Below are positions 25,551 to 34,045 of a stretch of 54,540 nt of DNA, one piece after another. The stretch is from assembly GCF_001440475.1 (NCBI RefSeq), contig NZ_LLYB01000060.1, positions 202,283-256,822 of the forward strand, read 5' to 3'. The notes beneath the pieces are model-generated. The model ran no database searches, was not told the origin of the DNA, and worked only from the letters and a program-made list of their open reading frames with translations. Every line of letters begins with the position of its first letter. The first letter of the stretch is position 1. The translations under genes were made by a program, and so were the position numbers. The DNA is from Bradyrhizobium lablabi. Its GTDB lineage: Bacteria > Pseudomonadota > Alphaproteobacteria > Rhizobiales > Xanthobacteraceae.

Positions 25551-26447
25551 TTAGTGCGCGGCTTCGAGTTCGGCTTCCTGCCGGGCGATCGTGCCCTTGA
25601 CGGCCGATTGCACCTTCTCGAAAGCGCGGACCTCGATCTGCCGCACGCGTTCGCGCGACACGCCGAATTCGGCGGCGAGGTCTTCCAGCGTCATCGGCTC
25701 TTCCGCCAGGCGCCGCGCCTCGAAGATGCGGCGTTCGCGCGGGTTGAGCACGCCGATGGCGCCGTTCAGCGCCTTGCGGCGGTGATCGAACTCCTCATGC
25801 TCGGCCATCACGGCTTCCTGGTTGGGCGAGTTGTCGACCAGCCAGTCCTGCCATTCGCCGGCTTCACCGTCGTCGCGGATCGGCGCGTTGAGCGACGCGT
25901 CGCCGCCGAGGCGGCGGTTCATGTCGACCACGTCCTGATCCGTCACGCCGAGGCGCTTGGCAATCAGCTTCACCTGGTCGGGGTGGAGATCACCCTCGTC
26001 CAGCGCGGAGATCTTGCTCTTCGCCTTGCGCAGGTTGAAGAACAGCTTCTTCTGGTTCGCCGTGGTTCCCATTTTCACGAGCGACCAGGAACGCAGGATG
26101 TACTCTTGAATCGAGGCCTTGATCCACCACATGGCGTAGGTGGCGAGACGAAAACCCTTCTCGGGCTCGAACCGCTTGACCGCCTGCATCAGGCCGACAT
26201 TGCCTTCCGACACGACTTCGGAGATCGGCAAGCCGTAGCCGCGATAGCCCATGGCGATCTTGGCCACGAGCCGGAGATGGCTGGTGACAAGGTGATGTGC
26301 CGCGTCGCGATCGTCATGCTCGCGCCAGCGTTTGGCGAGCATGTATTCCTGCTGGGGCTCCAGCATTGGGAATTTGCGGATCTCGGCGAGGTATCTCGAA
26401 AGACCGGATTCTCCATTGAGAACCGGCAGCGTAGCTGTACGGGCCAT
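25551..26447 (-). CDS. rpoH: RNA polymerase sigma-32 (heat shock) factor RpoH
   Basis: A 298-residue group-3 sigma factor. Region 2 (HLVTSHLRLVAKIAMGYRGYGLPISEVVSEGNVGLMQAV, about residues 53-91) includes RLATYAMWWIKASIQEYILRSWSLVK for -10 recognition. The RpoH box appears as NQKKLFFNLRKAKSKI (about 131-146), which sets it apart from RpoD. Region 4 (LEDLAAEFGVSRERVRQIEVRAFEKV) is the -35 helix-turn-helix. It drives heat-shock promoters. Bradyrhizobium species usually carry several rpoH genes, and I cannot tell which copy this is. The start ATG at 26447 gives the standard N-terminus. Confidence 0.95.
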   Translation of the reverse strand: MARTATLPVLNGESGLSRYLAEIRKFPMLEPQQEYMLAKRWREHDDRDAAHHLVTSHLRLVAKIAMGYRGYGLPISEVVSEGNVGLMQAVKRFEPEKGFRLATYAMWWIKASIQEYILRSWSLVKMGTTANQKKLFFNLRKAKSKISALDEGDLHPDQVKLIAKRLGVTDQDVVDMNRRLGGDASLNAPIRDDGEAGEWQDWLVDNSPNQEAVMAEHEEFDHRRKALNGAIGVLNPRERRIFEARRLAEEPMTLEDLAAEFGVSRERVRQIEVRAFEKVQSAVKGTIARQEAELEAAH

Positions 26448-26661
26448 TGAGCGCCCTCCAGTGGTTCAGGCCCCCGATAGCGGCGGGCCCGGCAGGTGAT
26501 CGCTGTGTTAAAGCCGACCAGGCTGCGATGTTCCGCGCTGGATATTCAGCGCAGGTGCAACATACTCGAAAACGAACAAATAGGGAAGGAATGCTGACGT
26601 CACGTCCCCGTGTGCCAGCTATAACCTGTTGTCATAACTAAGCTTTTCTGAAGGGCCTGCG

Positions 26662-27675
26662 TCATAGGGCCGCTTCCAGCGCGCTTTTGAGAAGGAGCAA
26701 ATCCTCCGGCAGGGGCGCCTCCCAATGCAAAAATTCCCCGGTCCGGGGGTGTTCCAGGGCGAGCAGATAGGCGTGCAGGGCCTGCCGGCCGAGGGCGGTG
26801 AGCGCTTCCTTACCTTGGGTACCGAGCTGCCCGGCCTTGGTCTTGAAGTGCGGGCCATAGACGGCATCGCCCATCAGGGGGTGGCCGATATGGGCGAGGT
26901 GCACCCGGATCTGATGGGTCCGCCCGGTCTCGAGCTGGCAGGCGAGAAGCGATGCAACCGGCTTGCCGCCGCGCCCCTGATACGCTGCTTGCAGCTCCCA
27001 GTGGGTGACGGCCTCGCGGCCGCCTTCGCGCACCGCCATCTTCTCGCGGGCGTGGGGATGTCGGTCGATCGGCGCATCGACCGTGCCGCGCTGGCGGTTG
27101 GGCACGCCCCAGATGAAGGCCACGTAGCCGCGCTGCATCGCCCCGGTGCGGCCGTGATCGGCGAATTGCGCGGTCAGCGATTGATGCGCGTGGTCGTTCT
27201 TGGCGACCACCATCAGGCCGGTCGTGTCCTTGTCCAGCCGGTGCACGATGCCCGGCCGCCGTACGCCGCCGATACCGGAAAGGCTGGCGCCGCAATGGGC
27301 GATCAGCGCGTTCACCAGCGTGCCGGTCTCGTGCCCCGCGGCGGGATGCACGACGAGGCCCTTCGGCTTGTCGATGACGATGATGTCGTCATCCTCATAG
27401 ACGATATCGAGCGCGATATCTTCGCCCAAAGGCTCCGGCGGTGCGGCTTCGGGCACGTCGATTGTGATCGTATCCCCGGCTGCGACATGATAAGCGGGGT
27501 CGCGGATGGGGGCGCCCCTAGCGGTGACGGAACCGGCCAGGATCAGCGCTTTCAGCCGCGAACGCGACAGTTCCGGGCGGAGCACCGCGAGCACGCGGTC
27601 GAGGCGGGGCGATCCTTCGTCGCCGCCGACAGTAACCTCCAGCCGTTGACCGCCGTTCGTTGATCTCTGTTCCAT
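26662..27675 (-). CDS. RluA/RluD-family 23S rRNA pseudouridine synthase
   Basis: A 337-residue enzyme. An N-terminal S4 RNA-binding domain (about residues 22-85, PRLDRVLAVLRPELSRSRLKALILAGSV) is followed by the synthase core. The catalytic Asp is in GIVHRLDKDTTGLMVVAKN. ETGRTHQIRVHLAHIGHPLMGDAVYG is the second family hallmark, and HAYLLALEHPRTGEFLHWEAPLPEDL closes it. Members convert uridines of large-subunit rRNA (RluD sites 1911/1915/1917) to pseudouridine. I start at the ATG 27675; a frame from 27747 would run through an inverted-repeat element. It is divergent from the small membrane protein at 27746. Confidence 0.9.
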   Translation of the reverse strand: MEQRSTNGGQRLEVTVGGDEGSPRLDRVLAVLRPELSRSRLKALILAGSVTARGAPIRDPAYHVAAGDTITIDVPEAAPPEPLGEDIALDIVYEDDDIIVIDKPKGLVVHPAAGHETGTLVNALIAHCGASLSGIGGVRRPGIVHRLDKDTTGLMVVAKNDHAHQSLTAQFADHGRTGAMQRGYVAFIWGVPNRQRGTVDAPIDRHPHAREKMAVREGGREAVTHWELQAAYQGRGGKPVASLLACQLETGRTHQIRVHLAHIGHPLMGDAVYGPHFKTKAGQLGTQGKEALTALGRQALHAYLLALEHPRTGEFLHWEAPLPEDLLLLKSALEAAL

Positions 27676-27685
27676 CACGTTTGAC

Positions 27686-27730
27686 GCATGATCCTCATCG
27701 AGAACCGGTTTCCACTTTTCCGGATCATGC
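27686..27730. repeat. 45-bp element with 9-bp terminal inverted repeats
   Basis: GCATGATCC (27686-27694) and GGATCATGC (27722-27730) are perfect complements; the centre is GAGAACCGGTTTCCACTTTTC. This resembles a recurring Bradyrhizobium intergenic motif. It sits exactly between two divergent start codons. Confidence 0.7.
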
Positions 27731-27745
27731 TCTAGAGAGCCTTGC

Positions 27746-28084
27746 ATGACCGATACCGTTGCGCCCGAACCGACCCCCGAACAGGCCGCGCTGATCGCGC
27801 GGGTGCGGCGGATGATGCTGATCGCGGGCCTGACCTCGGCGCTTGCGGTGGCCGTGGTCCTGATCGCCGTCGGGTACCGCCTTTACCGCGGCGAGGGAAG
27901 CCCCGCGGCGGCCACGACGGATATCATTGCAAGCCTGCCCAAGGGCGCCCTCATCGTCTCGACGGCCGTGGCCGGCGAGCGGCTGGTGCTGACCCTGGAC
28001 ATCGGCGGGGTCACCGAAATCCGCACGTTTGACGCCAAAACGCTGAAACCGGCCGGAACGCTCAAATTCGTCAACGAACCCTGA
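27746..28084 (+). CDS. small membrane-anchored protein (DUF6476-like)
   Basis: A 112-residue protein. One hydrophobic helix (about residues 24-45, MMLIAGLTSALAVAVVLIAVGYRLY) follows a short acidic cytoplasmic tail. The remainder (IASLPKGALIVSTAVAGERLVLTLDIGGVTEIRTFDAKTLKPAG) looks like a small extracytoplasmic beta domain. I associate this layout, and its position next to an RluA-type synthase gene, with the DUF6476 family of Hyphomicrobiales. Its role is unknown. It ends 127 bases before the tRNA gene. Confidence 0.7.
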   Translation: MTDTVAPEPTPEQAALIARVRRMMLIAGLTSALAVAVVLIAVGYRLYRGEGSPAAATTDIIASLPKGALIVSTAVAGERLVLTLDIGGVTEIRTFDAKTLKPAGTLKFVNEP

Positions 28085-28211
28085 GGCCTGCGATCGGCCG
28101 AAAGTGCCCGGACCAACCGGCGGATGAAGGGCAACAGGTTTACCGAACTGTGCGAGAGGGGCAGACTTGCCTTGCCCCCCGCACATTTCGCGGCTATTCC
28201 CTCTGACACAC

Positions 28212-28286
28212 GCTCCCTTCGTCTAGCGGTTAGGACGCGGCCCTCTCAAGGCTGAAACAGGGGTTCGATTCCCCTAGGGAGCGCCA
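28212..28286 (+). tRNA. tRNA-Glu (anticodon CTC)
   Basis: A complete cloverleaf. The acceptor arm is GCTCCCT (28212-28218) with AGGGAGC (28276-28282), then discriminator G and an encoded CCA (28284-28286). The anticodon loop CTCTCAA places CTC at positions 34-36, which reads GAG. The T arm GGGGTTCGATTCCCC is perfect. The A/T-richer glycan island begins right after it. Confidence 0.95.
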
Positions 28287-28417
28287 ATACGAATAATAAC
28301 TTGATCGAGTTGTTGCTAAGGCCATCGGCCTGCGGCCATATATCGGCAGCCCATAGTAGCGCTATAGTGCCACGACAACCAACAACGCCGCAATTGTATC
28401 TGAAAGCTCTCAACGAG

Positions 28418-29113
28418 ATGAATGATCAAACAAAAGCGGAATTTGACGCCTATTCCAGCACCTACGACGCCGCGGTGAACGATGCAATCGCGTTTTCCGG
28501 CCTGAAGGTCGATTATTTTACGCGCGTCAAGGCGGACTATTTAACGGACCTGATCACTGATCATTTCGGCGACGCTCTCCCATCAATCCTTGATGTCGGC
28601 TGCGGAGTTGGCAATTTCCACCCATTGCTGTCAGATCGGGTTGGCTCCATCGCGGGCGTTGATGTTTCAAAGGCTAGCATCGACCAGGCGCGCGAGCGCA
28701 ATCCCGGCGTTTGCTACAAATCCTATTCCGGCGAGCGTCTTCCTTTCGACGACAAAACTTTCGATGTCGTTTTCACCGTCTGCGTGATGCATCATGTGCC
28801 ACCCGCTCAATGGCCTCTGTTTGCCGCCGAGATGAAAAGGGTGTTGAAACCCGGCGGTATGGTAGCCGTGTTCGAGCACAATCCGCGCAATCCGCTGACG
28901 CAGCGGATAGTGTCGAATTGCGTGTTTGACAAGAACGCCGTGCTGCTGCGGTCGGAGAAGACCAGATCTTTGATCCAGCAAGCAGGTTTTACGGATCTGA
29001 TTGAGCGTTTCATTCTCTCAATTCCGCCCTCAGGCAGATTCCTTCGTTCGGTCGATCTCTTATTGGGGCGGCTTCCCTTCGGAGCCCAATACTTCATCAA
29101 AGCGACCGCATGA
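28418..29113 (+). CDS. class I SAM-dependent methyltransferase (island)
   Basis: A 231-residue methyltransferase of the Methyltransf_11 type. Motif I is ILDVGCGVGNFHPLL (about residues 54-68), with the acidic SAM-binding residue in IAGVDVSKAS. LPFDDKTFDVVFTVCVMHHV (motif II region) and MKRVLKPGGMVAVFEHNPRNPLT (motif III) follow. The acceptor is unknown; the context of glycosyltransferase and GtrA-like genes suggests a sugar or lipid-linked glycan. It is the first gene after the tRNA. I chose the ATG at 28418 because the conserved helix KAEFDAYSSTYDAAV starts immediately after. Codon usage and base composition are more A/T-rich than in the upstream core genes. Confidence 0.85.
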   Translation: MNDQTKAEFDAYSSTYDAAVNDAIAFSGLKVDYFTRVKADYLTDLITDHFGDALPSILDVGCGVGNFHPLLSDRVGSIAGVDVSKASIDQARERNPGVCYKSYSGERLPFDDKTFDVVFTVCVMHHVPPAQWPLFAAEMKRVLKPGGMVAVFEHNPRNPLTQRIVSNCVFDKNAVLLRSEKTRSLIQQAGFTDLIERFILSIPPSGRFLRSVDLLLGRLPFGAQYFIKATA

Positions 29114-29249
29114 GCGCGCCTGAGCATGCCTCAAGCTCGTCCGGCTTAGAGCGTCGATCTCTTATGGGAGGTTGGAATGACAGTCCGCGTAACGTGATAC
29201 GCTGGTCCCTCCGGATCCCTCGCTTATCGCCAAGGGCTTGCGCTCCGCA

Positions 29250-29312
29250 TTGGTAGGGCGCCAGCGGACTCGCTTTCGCTGCGGCTACAGCTTTTCTCAC
29301 CTCCTGAGTTGG
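29250..29312 (+). pseudogene. remnant of a GT2 glycosyltransferase C-terminus
   Basis: The sequence GGCTACAGCTTTTCTCACC (around 29283-29301) is nearly the same as a stretch of the intact glycosyltransferase gene at 33689-33712. In frame it reads GYSFSHLLSW, against GYSFSHLLTHAR in the intact protein. The frame ends soon after, and nothing upstream back to the methyltransferase reads as a glycosyltransferase. So only a short tail of a lost gene remains. Confidence 0.4.
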
Positions 29313-29325
29313 AGTCGATGAAAGA

Positions 29326-29616
29326 GTGGCGAGTATGGCCGATTACCTCGTTCCAATGCCGATCAATTTCTTTGCGGACCGGACATTTGCGTTCCAATCC
29401 CGAGAACGTGCGTGGGCGGATGCGCTGCTTTTTGTCGCTTTGCATATTTTTAACGTGGTAGCTGCGGCGCTGGCTATGGCAACGTCTATCAAGGCTCTGG
29501 GCCTGCACTACGCCTTCGGCATCGTTGGAGTGATCGTCTACGTGCCTCTCACCAATTTTATCCTGATGAACCTTTGGGTATTTCACCATTCGTGCTCAAT
29601 CAAGGTGCCAGAATGA
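29326..29616 (+). pseudogene. N-terminally truncated GtrA-like membrane protein
   Basis: A 96-residue frame starting at a GTG. It holds VPMPINFFADRTFAFQSRERAW, the GtrA-family loop between the second and third helices, then two more hydrophobic helices ending in FILMNLWVFHH. GtrA proteins usually have about 120-140 residues and four helices. Here the first helix is missing. The same frame upstream encodes a hydrophobic stretch (ASGLAFAAATAFLTS) but is broken by TGA at 29305, which hints that a full gene was inactivated. GtrA proteins are thought to help flip lipid-linked sugars. Translation from the GTG remains possible. Confidence 0.55.
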
Positions 29617-30240
29617 AATCAATCTTGCAGTCGCCAGTGCTGTATCAGGCATTTCAGGAAGCCGGCGGTTTCTTCGGCGCCCGCGTCAGAGCGATCAACG
29701 ACTACGTCATGCTACGTCCCGGCATGCGGATTATCGATATTGGCTGCGGGCCCGGCCATATCCTCCGCCATCTGCCGGACAGTATCAATTACGTCGGTTT
29801 CGATATCGACCAATCCTATATCGATCACGCGAAACAAGATTTTCGGCAACCGCGGCAAATTTCTTTGTCGCTATTTCGATGCAGCTGCAGCACAGGAGTT
29901 CGCCGGCGTCGATCTTGTGATGATGAACGGCGTTCTTCATCACATTCCCGATGCCGAGCTGCAAACGACCTTGACGAACATCCGCGACGTTCTCAAGGAC
30001 GATGGCGTCCTATTCACGCTCGACGGATGCTACCGAGACGGTCAGTCCCGCTTCGCGAGGAGGATGCTTGATAACGATCGAGGTGAATATGTCCGCACGG
30101 AAGATGGATATCGGACCATCCTGTCTCGAATCTTCGGAGGTGTCCAAATGGCAATTCGGGAAGAGCTCGCCCGTGTGTCATACACCTTCGTCATCGGTTT
30201 GGCCGCGAAAGAGCGCGTTCACCAGCCGTTCCAACACTAA
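29613..30240 (+). pseudogene. frameshifted SAM-dependent methyltransferase
   Basis: Two overlapping frames together make one methyltransferase of about 208 residues. The first part (from ATG 29613: MKSILQSPVLYQAFQEAGGFF) carries motif I MRIIDIGCGPGHILRHLP and the acidic VGFDIDQSYIDHAKQ. Near 29840-29850 the reading frame must shift by one base, after which GNRGKFLCRYFD, VDLVMMNGVLHHIPD and LKDDGVLFTLDG continue the fold to a stop at 30240. Removing one A from the CAAGA stretch would restore the frame. It could be a true inactivation or a sequencing error. It overlaps the end of the truncated GtrA gene by four bases. Confidence 0.7.
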
Positions 30241-30285
30241 TTTTTCTGCACGATCCTCGCGGACAGAGCCTGTAAAACGCTCGAC

Positions 30286-32442
30286 ATGATATCGAGATCG
30301 AAGGACCGTTTGTTTTTTGTCTGCGCCACGCTATGCGCAGCAATAGCGGTTGCGCTGATCTGGGCGCCGTTTGGCTTCGCGATGGGCGGCCTCATCGAAG
30401 AATGGGGCCTGCTCGGTCTAGCGAACAATGGTACAAATCTCTGGTGGATCTCGCCAGCAAGCGCGCTGGGCGCTCTTGCAACACGCCCGCTCTCGATTTT
30501 TCCTTTCGCGCTGGCTCATGTCCTGAGCCCGAACAGTTTTTCTGCCTGGCACGTTCTCACAATCTTTGAGCTGATCATCAAGGGTGTCGCGGCTGCCTAT
30601 CTGATACGTCAAGCCGTTCGATCCGATCTCCTCGCTGTGCTTGGCGGCGTGATCGCAATCGTCTACCCGGCGGACACGATGACGATCGCGCTCCGTAACC
30701 TACACATCAATTTCGCGATGATGTTGGTTCTTGTAGGCGCATCTTTAAACATCGCGGACTTAACTTGCGATAGATCACGACGTCTTCTGTCGATGCTGGG
30801 TGCCGCTTCAGCCCTTGCGGCATTTCTAATGTATGAAGCGGCTCTTCCGTTGATCATTCTTCCCTTGATGGTCGTTTTCATCCGCTTCGGCACAAGGGGG
30901 GCGCTCCGGAATCTGCGGGCGAAAGCTGCGTCCCACGTGATCTGGTTTCTGCCCGCAGTGACCTATGTTGTTTACGTCCTGATCATCAAGAATTACATTC
31001 CGCAGTCCTATCAAGCGAGCATATTTCCCTCCTCGGCCGATGCCCTCGCGACGATTGTAAATGCCCTGAAGGCGGTCTTTTCCATCGCCTATCCCCGCCT
31101 GCTATGGGACGGCTGGCGTGACGGTGTGTCGATGTTGCTTGTGGAAATGAGCCTGCACACCGCCGTGCCGCTGCTCTTCGCGTTGACGACCGTGATCTGG
31201 CTCGTCGCGTGGCGATGTTGCGCGGCATCCGACCCGGGCGGCGGGCGCATGGTCCGGGCACTGATCGCCGGCCTGATCATCATGATCGCCGGTTACCTGC
31301 CATTCGCGCTTCTGCCAAGCCATCAGGCCATCAGCCAACGAACTTTTCTCTGGGCCGCAATCGGGGCGAGCTTCTTTACCGTCGGCATATTGGGATTGTT
31401 CGTCTGGCGCCAGCGCCTCGTTGCCGCTTATCTTGTTTTCCTCACTTTCATGGTGCCGTCGCTGGCCTTTATGTTGGTCCAGCACGATCACTATGTCGAA
31501 CTGTCGAACAATTCGAAGCGCGCGTTGCGTAGCATCCTCGCGCAGGTTGATCCGGCCAAGACCAATGTGGTGATAGATAAAACCAACAGCATTGGTCACA
31601 CATGGAATCTGCTCGATGGCAATATGCAACTAGCCATTGCCTATTTGCGCGATACGCCGCAGCAGATCTACCTGTTCGAAGTCTGTCGCGCGACGGGCAT
31701 GGAATGGGCACGCTCTTTCCCGCTCGCCCGTCACGGCGACTGCCGCGAGGAAGCAATCGACTGGCGATTTGTGGCGCCCGTACCGGTGAGCGGCCCAGGC
31801 ATGCCGGCGCTGGCTTCGTCCGACGATCTGGTACTGCCTAAGGATCAGACCCACACCGTCATCGTGGAGCGCGCACCACCTCCCATCGAAGCCGTCGTCA
31901 ATCATGATCCGACGACTCCGGCATCTCGCAAACGAGTCACCAATATTCTGGAGATCGATCCGCCGAGCCAGTTGTGGCGCTCACTAAAATCTGATCGTGG
32001 GGAGTTCTTCCGCTGGAGCTTTGGTGACTGGTGGAGCTTGGAGAAGCCTACGCCCGGCACGGGCTGGCGCGAAGCCGAATGGGGCTATCGAGGTAGCTCA
32101 CACACATCGTCCGCGTGGGCGAACCGTGACGAGGCGATGATCGATTTCGAATTTCATCCGGTCAAACCGTCATATCCGTTCCGGATCCGGTTCAGTTTTA
32201 TCAATCCAAATGGGTCCTATCAGTTCGAAGTTTTCATCAACGGCCGAAAGGTCGACTTGCTGGCCTCGGACGGGGTCTACTCGGGCGTCATACCGCCCTC
32301 CGTGCTGCGCGACGGCATGAATGAATTCCGGCTGAAGGCTCCTGTTGATCCGCAGAATTATGGACTGTCGGTCATGGTCGACTGGTTCGAGATCGGCGAA
32401 CGCCCCGTCGTGGCGTTAATCAAGAGCTTGCCTCTGCCATAG
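30286..32442 (+). CDS. large multi-pass membrane protein with extracytoplasmic C-terminal domain (glycan-related, GT-C-like)
   Basis: A 718-residue protein. About ten to twelve hydrophobic helices fill residues 1-400 (for example VCATLCAAIAVALIWAPFGFAMG, LLSMLGAASALAAFLMYEAALPLIIL, TFLWAAIGASFFTVGILGLFVW). The soluble remainder (about 405-718) carries a terminal beta-rich domain, with FRIRFSFINPNGSYQFEVFINGRKV and DGMNEFRLKAPVDPQN, that looks like a jelly-roll or carbohydrate-binding fold. The layout resembles GT-C glycosyltransferases and polysaccharide membrane proteins, but I do not see a definite catalytic motif. Neighbours support a surface-glycan role. The start ATG 30286 follows the frameshifted methyltransferase by 45 bases. 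Confidence 0.7.
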   Translation: MISRSKDRLFFVCATLCAAIAVALIWAPFGFAMGGLIEEWGLLGLANNGTNLWWISPASALGALATRPLSIFPFALAHVLSPNSFSAWHVLTIFELIIKGVAAAYLIRQAVRSDLLAVLGGVIAIVYPADTMTIALRNLHINFAMMLVLVGASLNIADLTCDRSRRLLSMLGAASALAAFLMYEAALPLIILPLMVVFIRFGTRGALRNLRAKAASHVIWFLPAVTYVVYVLIIKNYIPQSYQASIFPSSADALATIVNALKAVFSIAYPRLLWDGWRDGVSMLLVEMSLHTAVPLLFALTTVIWLVAWRCCAASDPGGGRMVRALIAGLIIMIAGYLPFALLPSHQAISQRTFLWAAIGASFFTVGILGLFVWRQRLVAAYLVFLTFMVPSLAFMLVQHDHYVELSNNSKRALRSILAQVDPAKTNVVIDKTNSIGHTWNLLDGNMQLAIAYLRDTPQQIYLFEVCRATGMEWARSFPLARHGDCREEAIDWRFVAPVPVSGPGMPALASSDDLVLPKDQTHTVIVERAPPPIEAVVNHDPTTPASRKRVTNILEIDPPSQLWRSLKSDRGEFFRWSFGDWWSLEKPTPGTGWREAEWGYRGSSHTSSAWANRDEAMIDFEFHPVKPSYPFRIRFSFINPNGSYQFEVFINGRKVDLLASDGVYSGVIPPSVLRDGMNEFRLKAPVDPQNYGLSVMVDWFEIGERPVVALIKSLPLP

Positions 32443-33031
32443 GCGATGTTGCAACTATCGCGCATGCATGGGGGCTGCGGTCATAGCTCTCTTGGTGACT
32501 TCACCAAGCATCTCTTGCCGACGGTCGGGTCGGCGACGAGCTTGTGACGCCGGGCAATCTCTCCCTCGGATACTCAGCTTGCGCACCCCGGACGGCAACA
32601 GGCCACCGTAAACATTCTTCAGCGCAGGAAGGTCGACGGTAGGGCACCCAGCTCACGGCACACCTCATCCACTGGCGTGCCATCCTCCGTCTGTTGGCGC
32701 GCAATACTTTGAGGTCGGCTTCAATAATGTTGATTGCGGATTGCTGTGGCGAGTCAGGCGCAGTGGGGTTGCAATATCGCGCATGTCTCTGCGACTGGCG
32801 ATATATGTTAGATGATCTGACTCTCCGATAATCCGGCCGTTGGCTTCTGTTCAGCAGACCGATCGGGTTCTCAGTTACGGATTGTAGGTGGGTCGAAGTC
32901 TCGGATTCAAGGAGCTCTTGCGTGAGATCCTCCCGGTTGATGGCGATCATAGACGATTGACGCGAAGCTCAAAGAGGGCCTATTAGTGGTTGGCTTAGCT
33001 GTGGTTTTGCAACCAGGATCGCGCTGCGAGC
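32443..33031. other. intergenic region with IS remnant and flanking direct repeats
   Basis: About 590 bp. An eroded transposase fragment occupies the middle. GTTGCAACTATCGCGCATG (32448-32466) and GTTGCAATATCGCGCATG (32768-32785) are direct copies differing by one base and bracket the fragment. I see nothing recognisable between 32790 and the next gene. Confidence 0.6.
32495..32700 (-). pseudogene. degenerate IS3-family OrfA transposase fragment
   Basis: Read on the minus strand, pieces in different frames match the IS3 OrfA pattern. EDGTPVDEVCRELG (near 32650-32690) corresponds to the helix-turn-helix with its VDEVCR core. KNVYGGL follows after a stop and a shift and corresponds to KKxYGGL. 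RHKLVADPTVGK (near 32515-32550) corresponds to the RLVADLTLDK leucine-zipper end. At least two frame changes and one stop separate them, so the gene is dead. The downstream OrfB is absent. Confidence 0.65.
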
Positions 33032-34045
33032 ATGACACCTGAAAGCTGGATCTCGGTTTCGGTTGTTGTTCCCGTTTATTCCGGCGAGAAGTTTCTGCGC
33101 GAGCTCGTCCAGCAGCTCGATCGAGTGCGCACGGAGTGGGTCGAGCAACAGGCGCCGATGAGGCTTGCCGAGCTCATTCTGATTGACGATGCGGCGGTCG
33201 ATGCATCACCCGCCATTGTCGACGATCTGGAGGCCAATCACGAGTGGGTCACCGCGCTCCACCTGATGCGCAATTTCGGGCAGCATGCCGCCACAATCGC
33301 CGGTGCCTTGCACAGCTCCGGCGACTGGGTCGTCACTATGGACGAAGACCTTCAGCACCCGCCGGCCGAGATCGAGCGATTGCTCAGAAAGGCGGTGTTG
33401 TCCGGCGCCGACGTCGTCTATGCACGGCCAAGCAGTTCTGTGCATCAGGCGCGGATACGAGACTGGACCTCTCGCGGCTTTAAACGCATGATGGCAGTGC
33501 TCACCGGCAACGCCAGCGTCGTGCATTTCAACAGTTTTCGGCTCCTGCGAGGATCGCTGGCCCGAGCGGCCTCGAGCGCATGTGGCCACGAAACATACTT
33601 CGACGTCGCTCTGTCCTGGTTTACCAATCGGGTCGAGTTTGTCTTGCTCGAACTCAAGGACCAGCGTTTCATCTCGAGCGGAAAGAGTGGCTACAGCTTT
33701 TCTCATCTACTGACTCACGCTCGGCGAATGCTGATGACCAGTAGGGTCAAGTTCATCAGTCTTCTCGCGCTCATCGGTGTCTTGATTACCGTTGTAAGTA
33801 TCATCGGGGGGACCGCAGTTCTGCTTCAAAAATTGATAGTGCCGTCTTCGATCGCCGTCAGGGGCTGGCCATCGCTGATAGTGGTCAACCTTTTTTTTGG
33901 AGGAGTCATTACCTTCATGATCGCGGCCGTTCTCGAATACATTTCCATCCTGGTCTTGTCGGCTCACGGAAAGCCCCTCTTCTTCGTCGTGGATCGTTCG
34001 TCCGATAAGAAGCTCGTCGAGTATTTCGAAAGCCGGATTCCGTGA
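33032..34045 (+). CDS. GT2 family glycosyltransferase, DPM1/GtrB-like, with two C-terminal membrane helices
   Basis: A 337-residue enzyme. The N-terminal GT-A domain begins VSVVVPVYSGEKFLRELVQQL, carries LILIDDAAVDAS, and has MDEDLQHPPAEIERLL as the metal-binding DxD-type motif (about residues 108-123). Two hydrophobic helices (about 245-272 and 285-315) anchor it in the membrane, as in GtrB and bactoprenol-glucosyltransferase types. It probably moves a sugar from a nucleotide to a polyprenyl phosphate. Such enzymes normally work with a GtrA flippase, and the truncated GtrA gene 3.4 kb upstream fits. The stop overlaps the GTG of the next gene, so the two are coupled. Confidence 0.88.
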   Translation: MTPESWISVSVVVPVYSGEKFLRELVQQLDRVRTEWVEQQAPMRLAELILIDDAAVDASPAIVDDLEANHEWVTALHLMRNFGQHAATIAGALHSSGDWVVTMDEDLQHPPAEIERLLRKAVLSGADVVYARPSSSVHQARIRDWTSRGFKRMMAVLTGNASVVHFNSFRLLRGSLARAASSACGHETYFDVALSWFTNRVEFVLLELKDQRFISSGKSGYSFSHLLTHARRMLMTSRVKFISLLALIGVLITVVSIIGGTAVLLQKLIVPSSIAVRGWPSLIVVNLFFGGVITFMIAAVLEYISILVLSAHGKPLFFVVDRSSDKKLVEYFESRIP

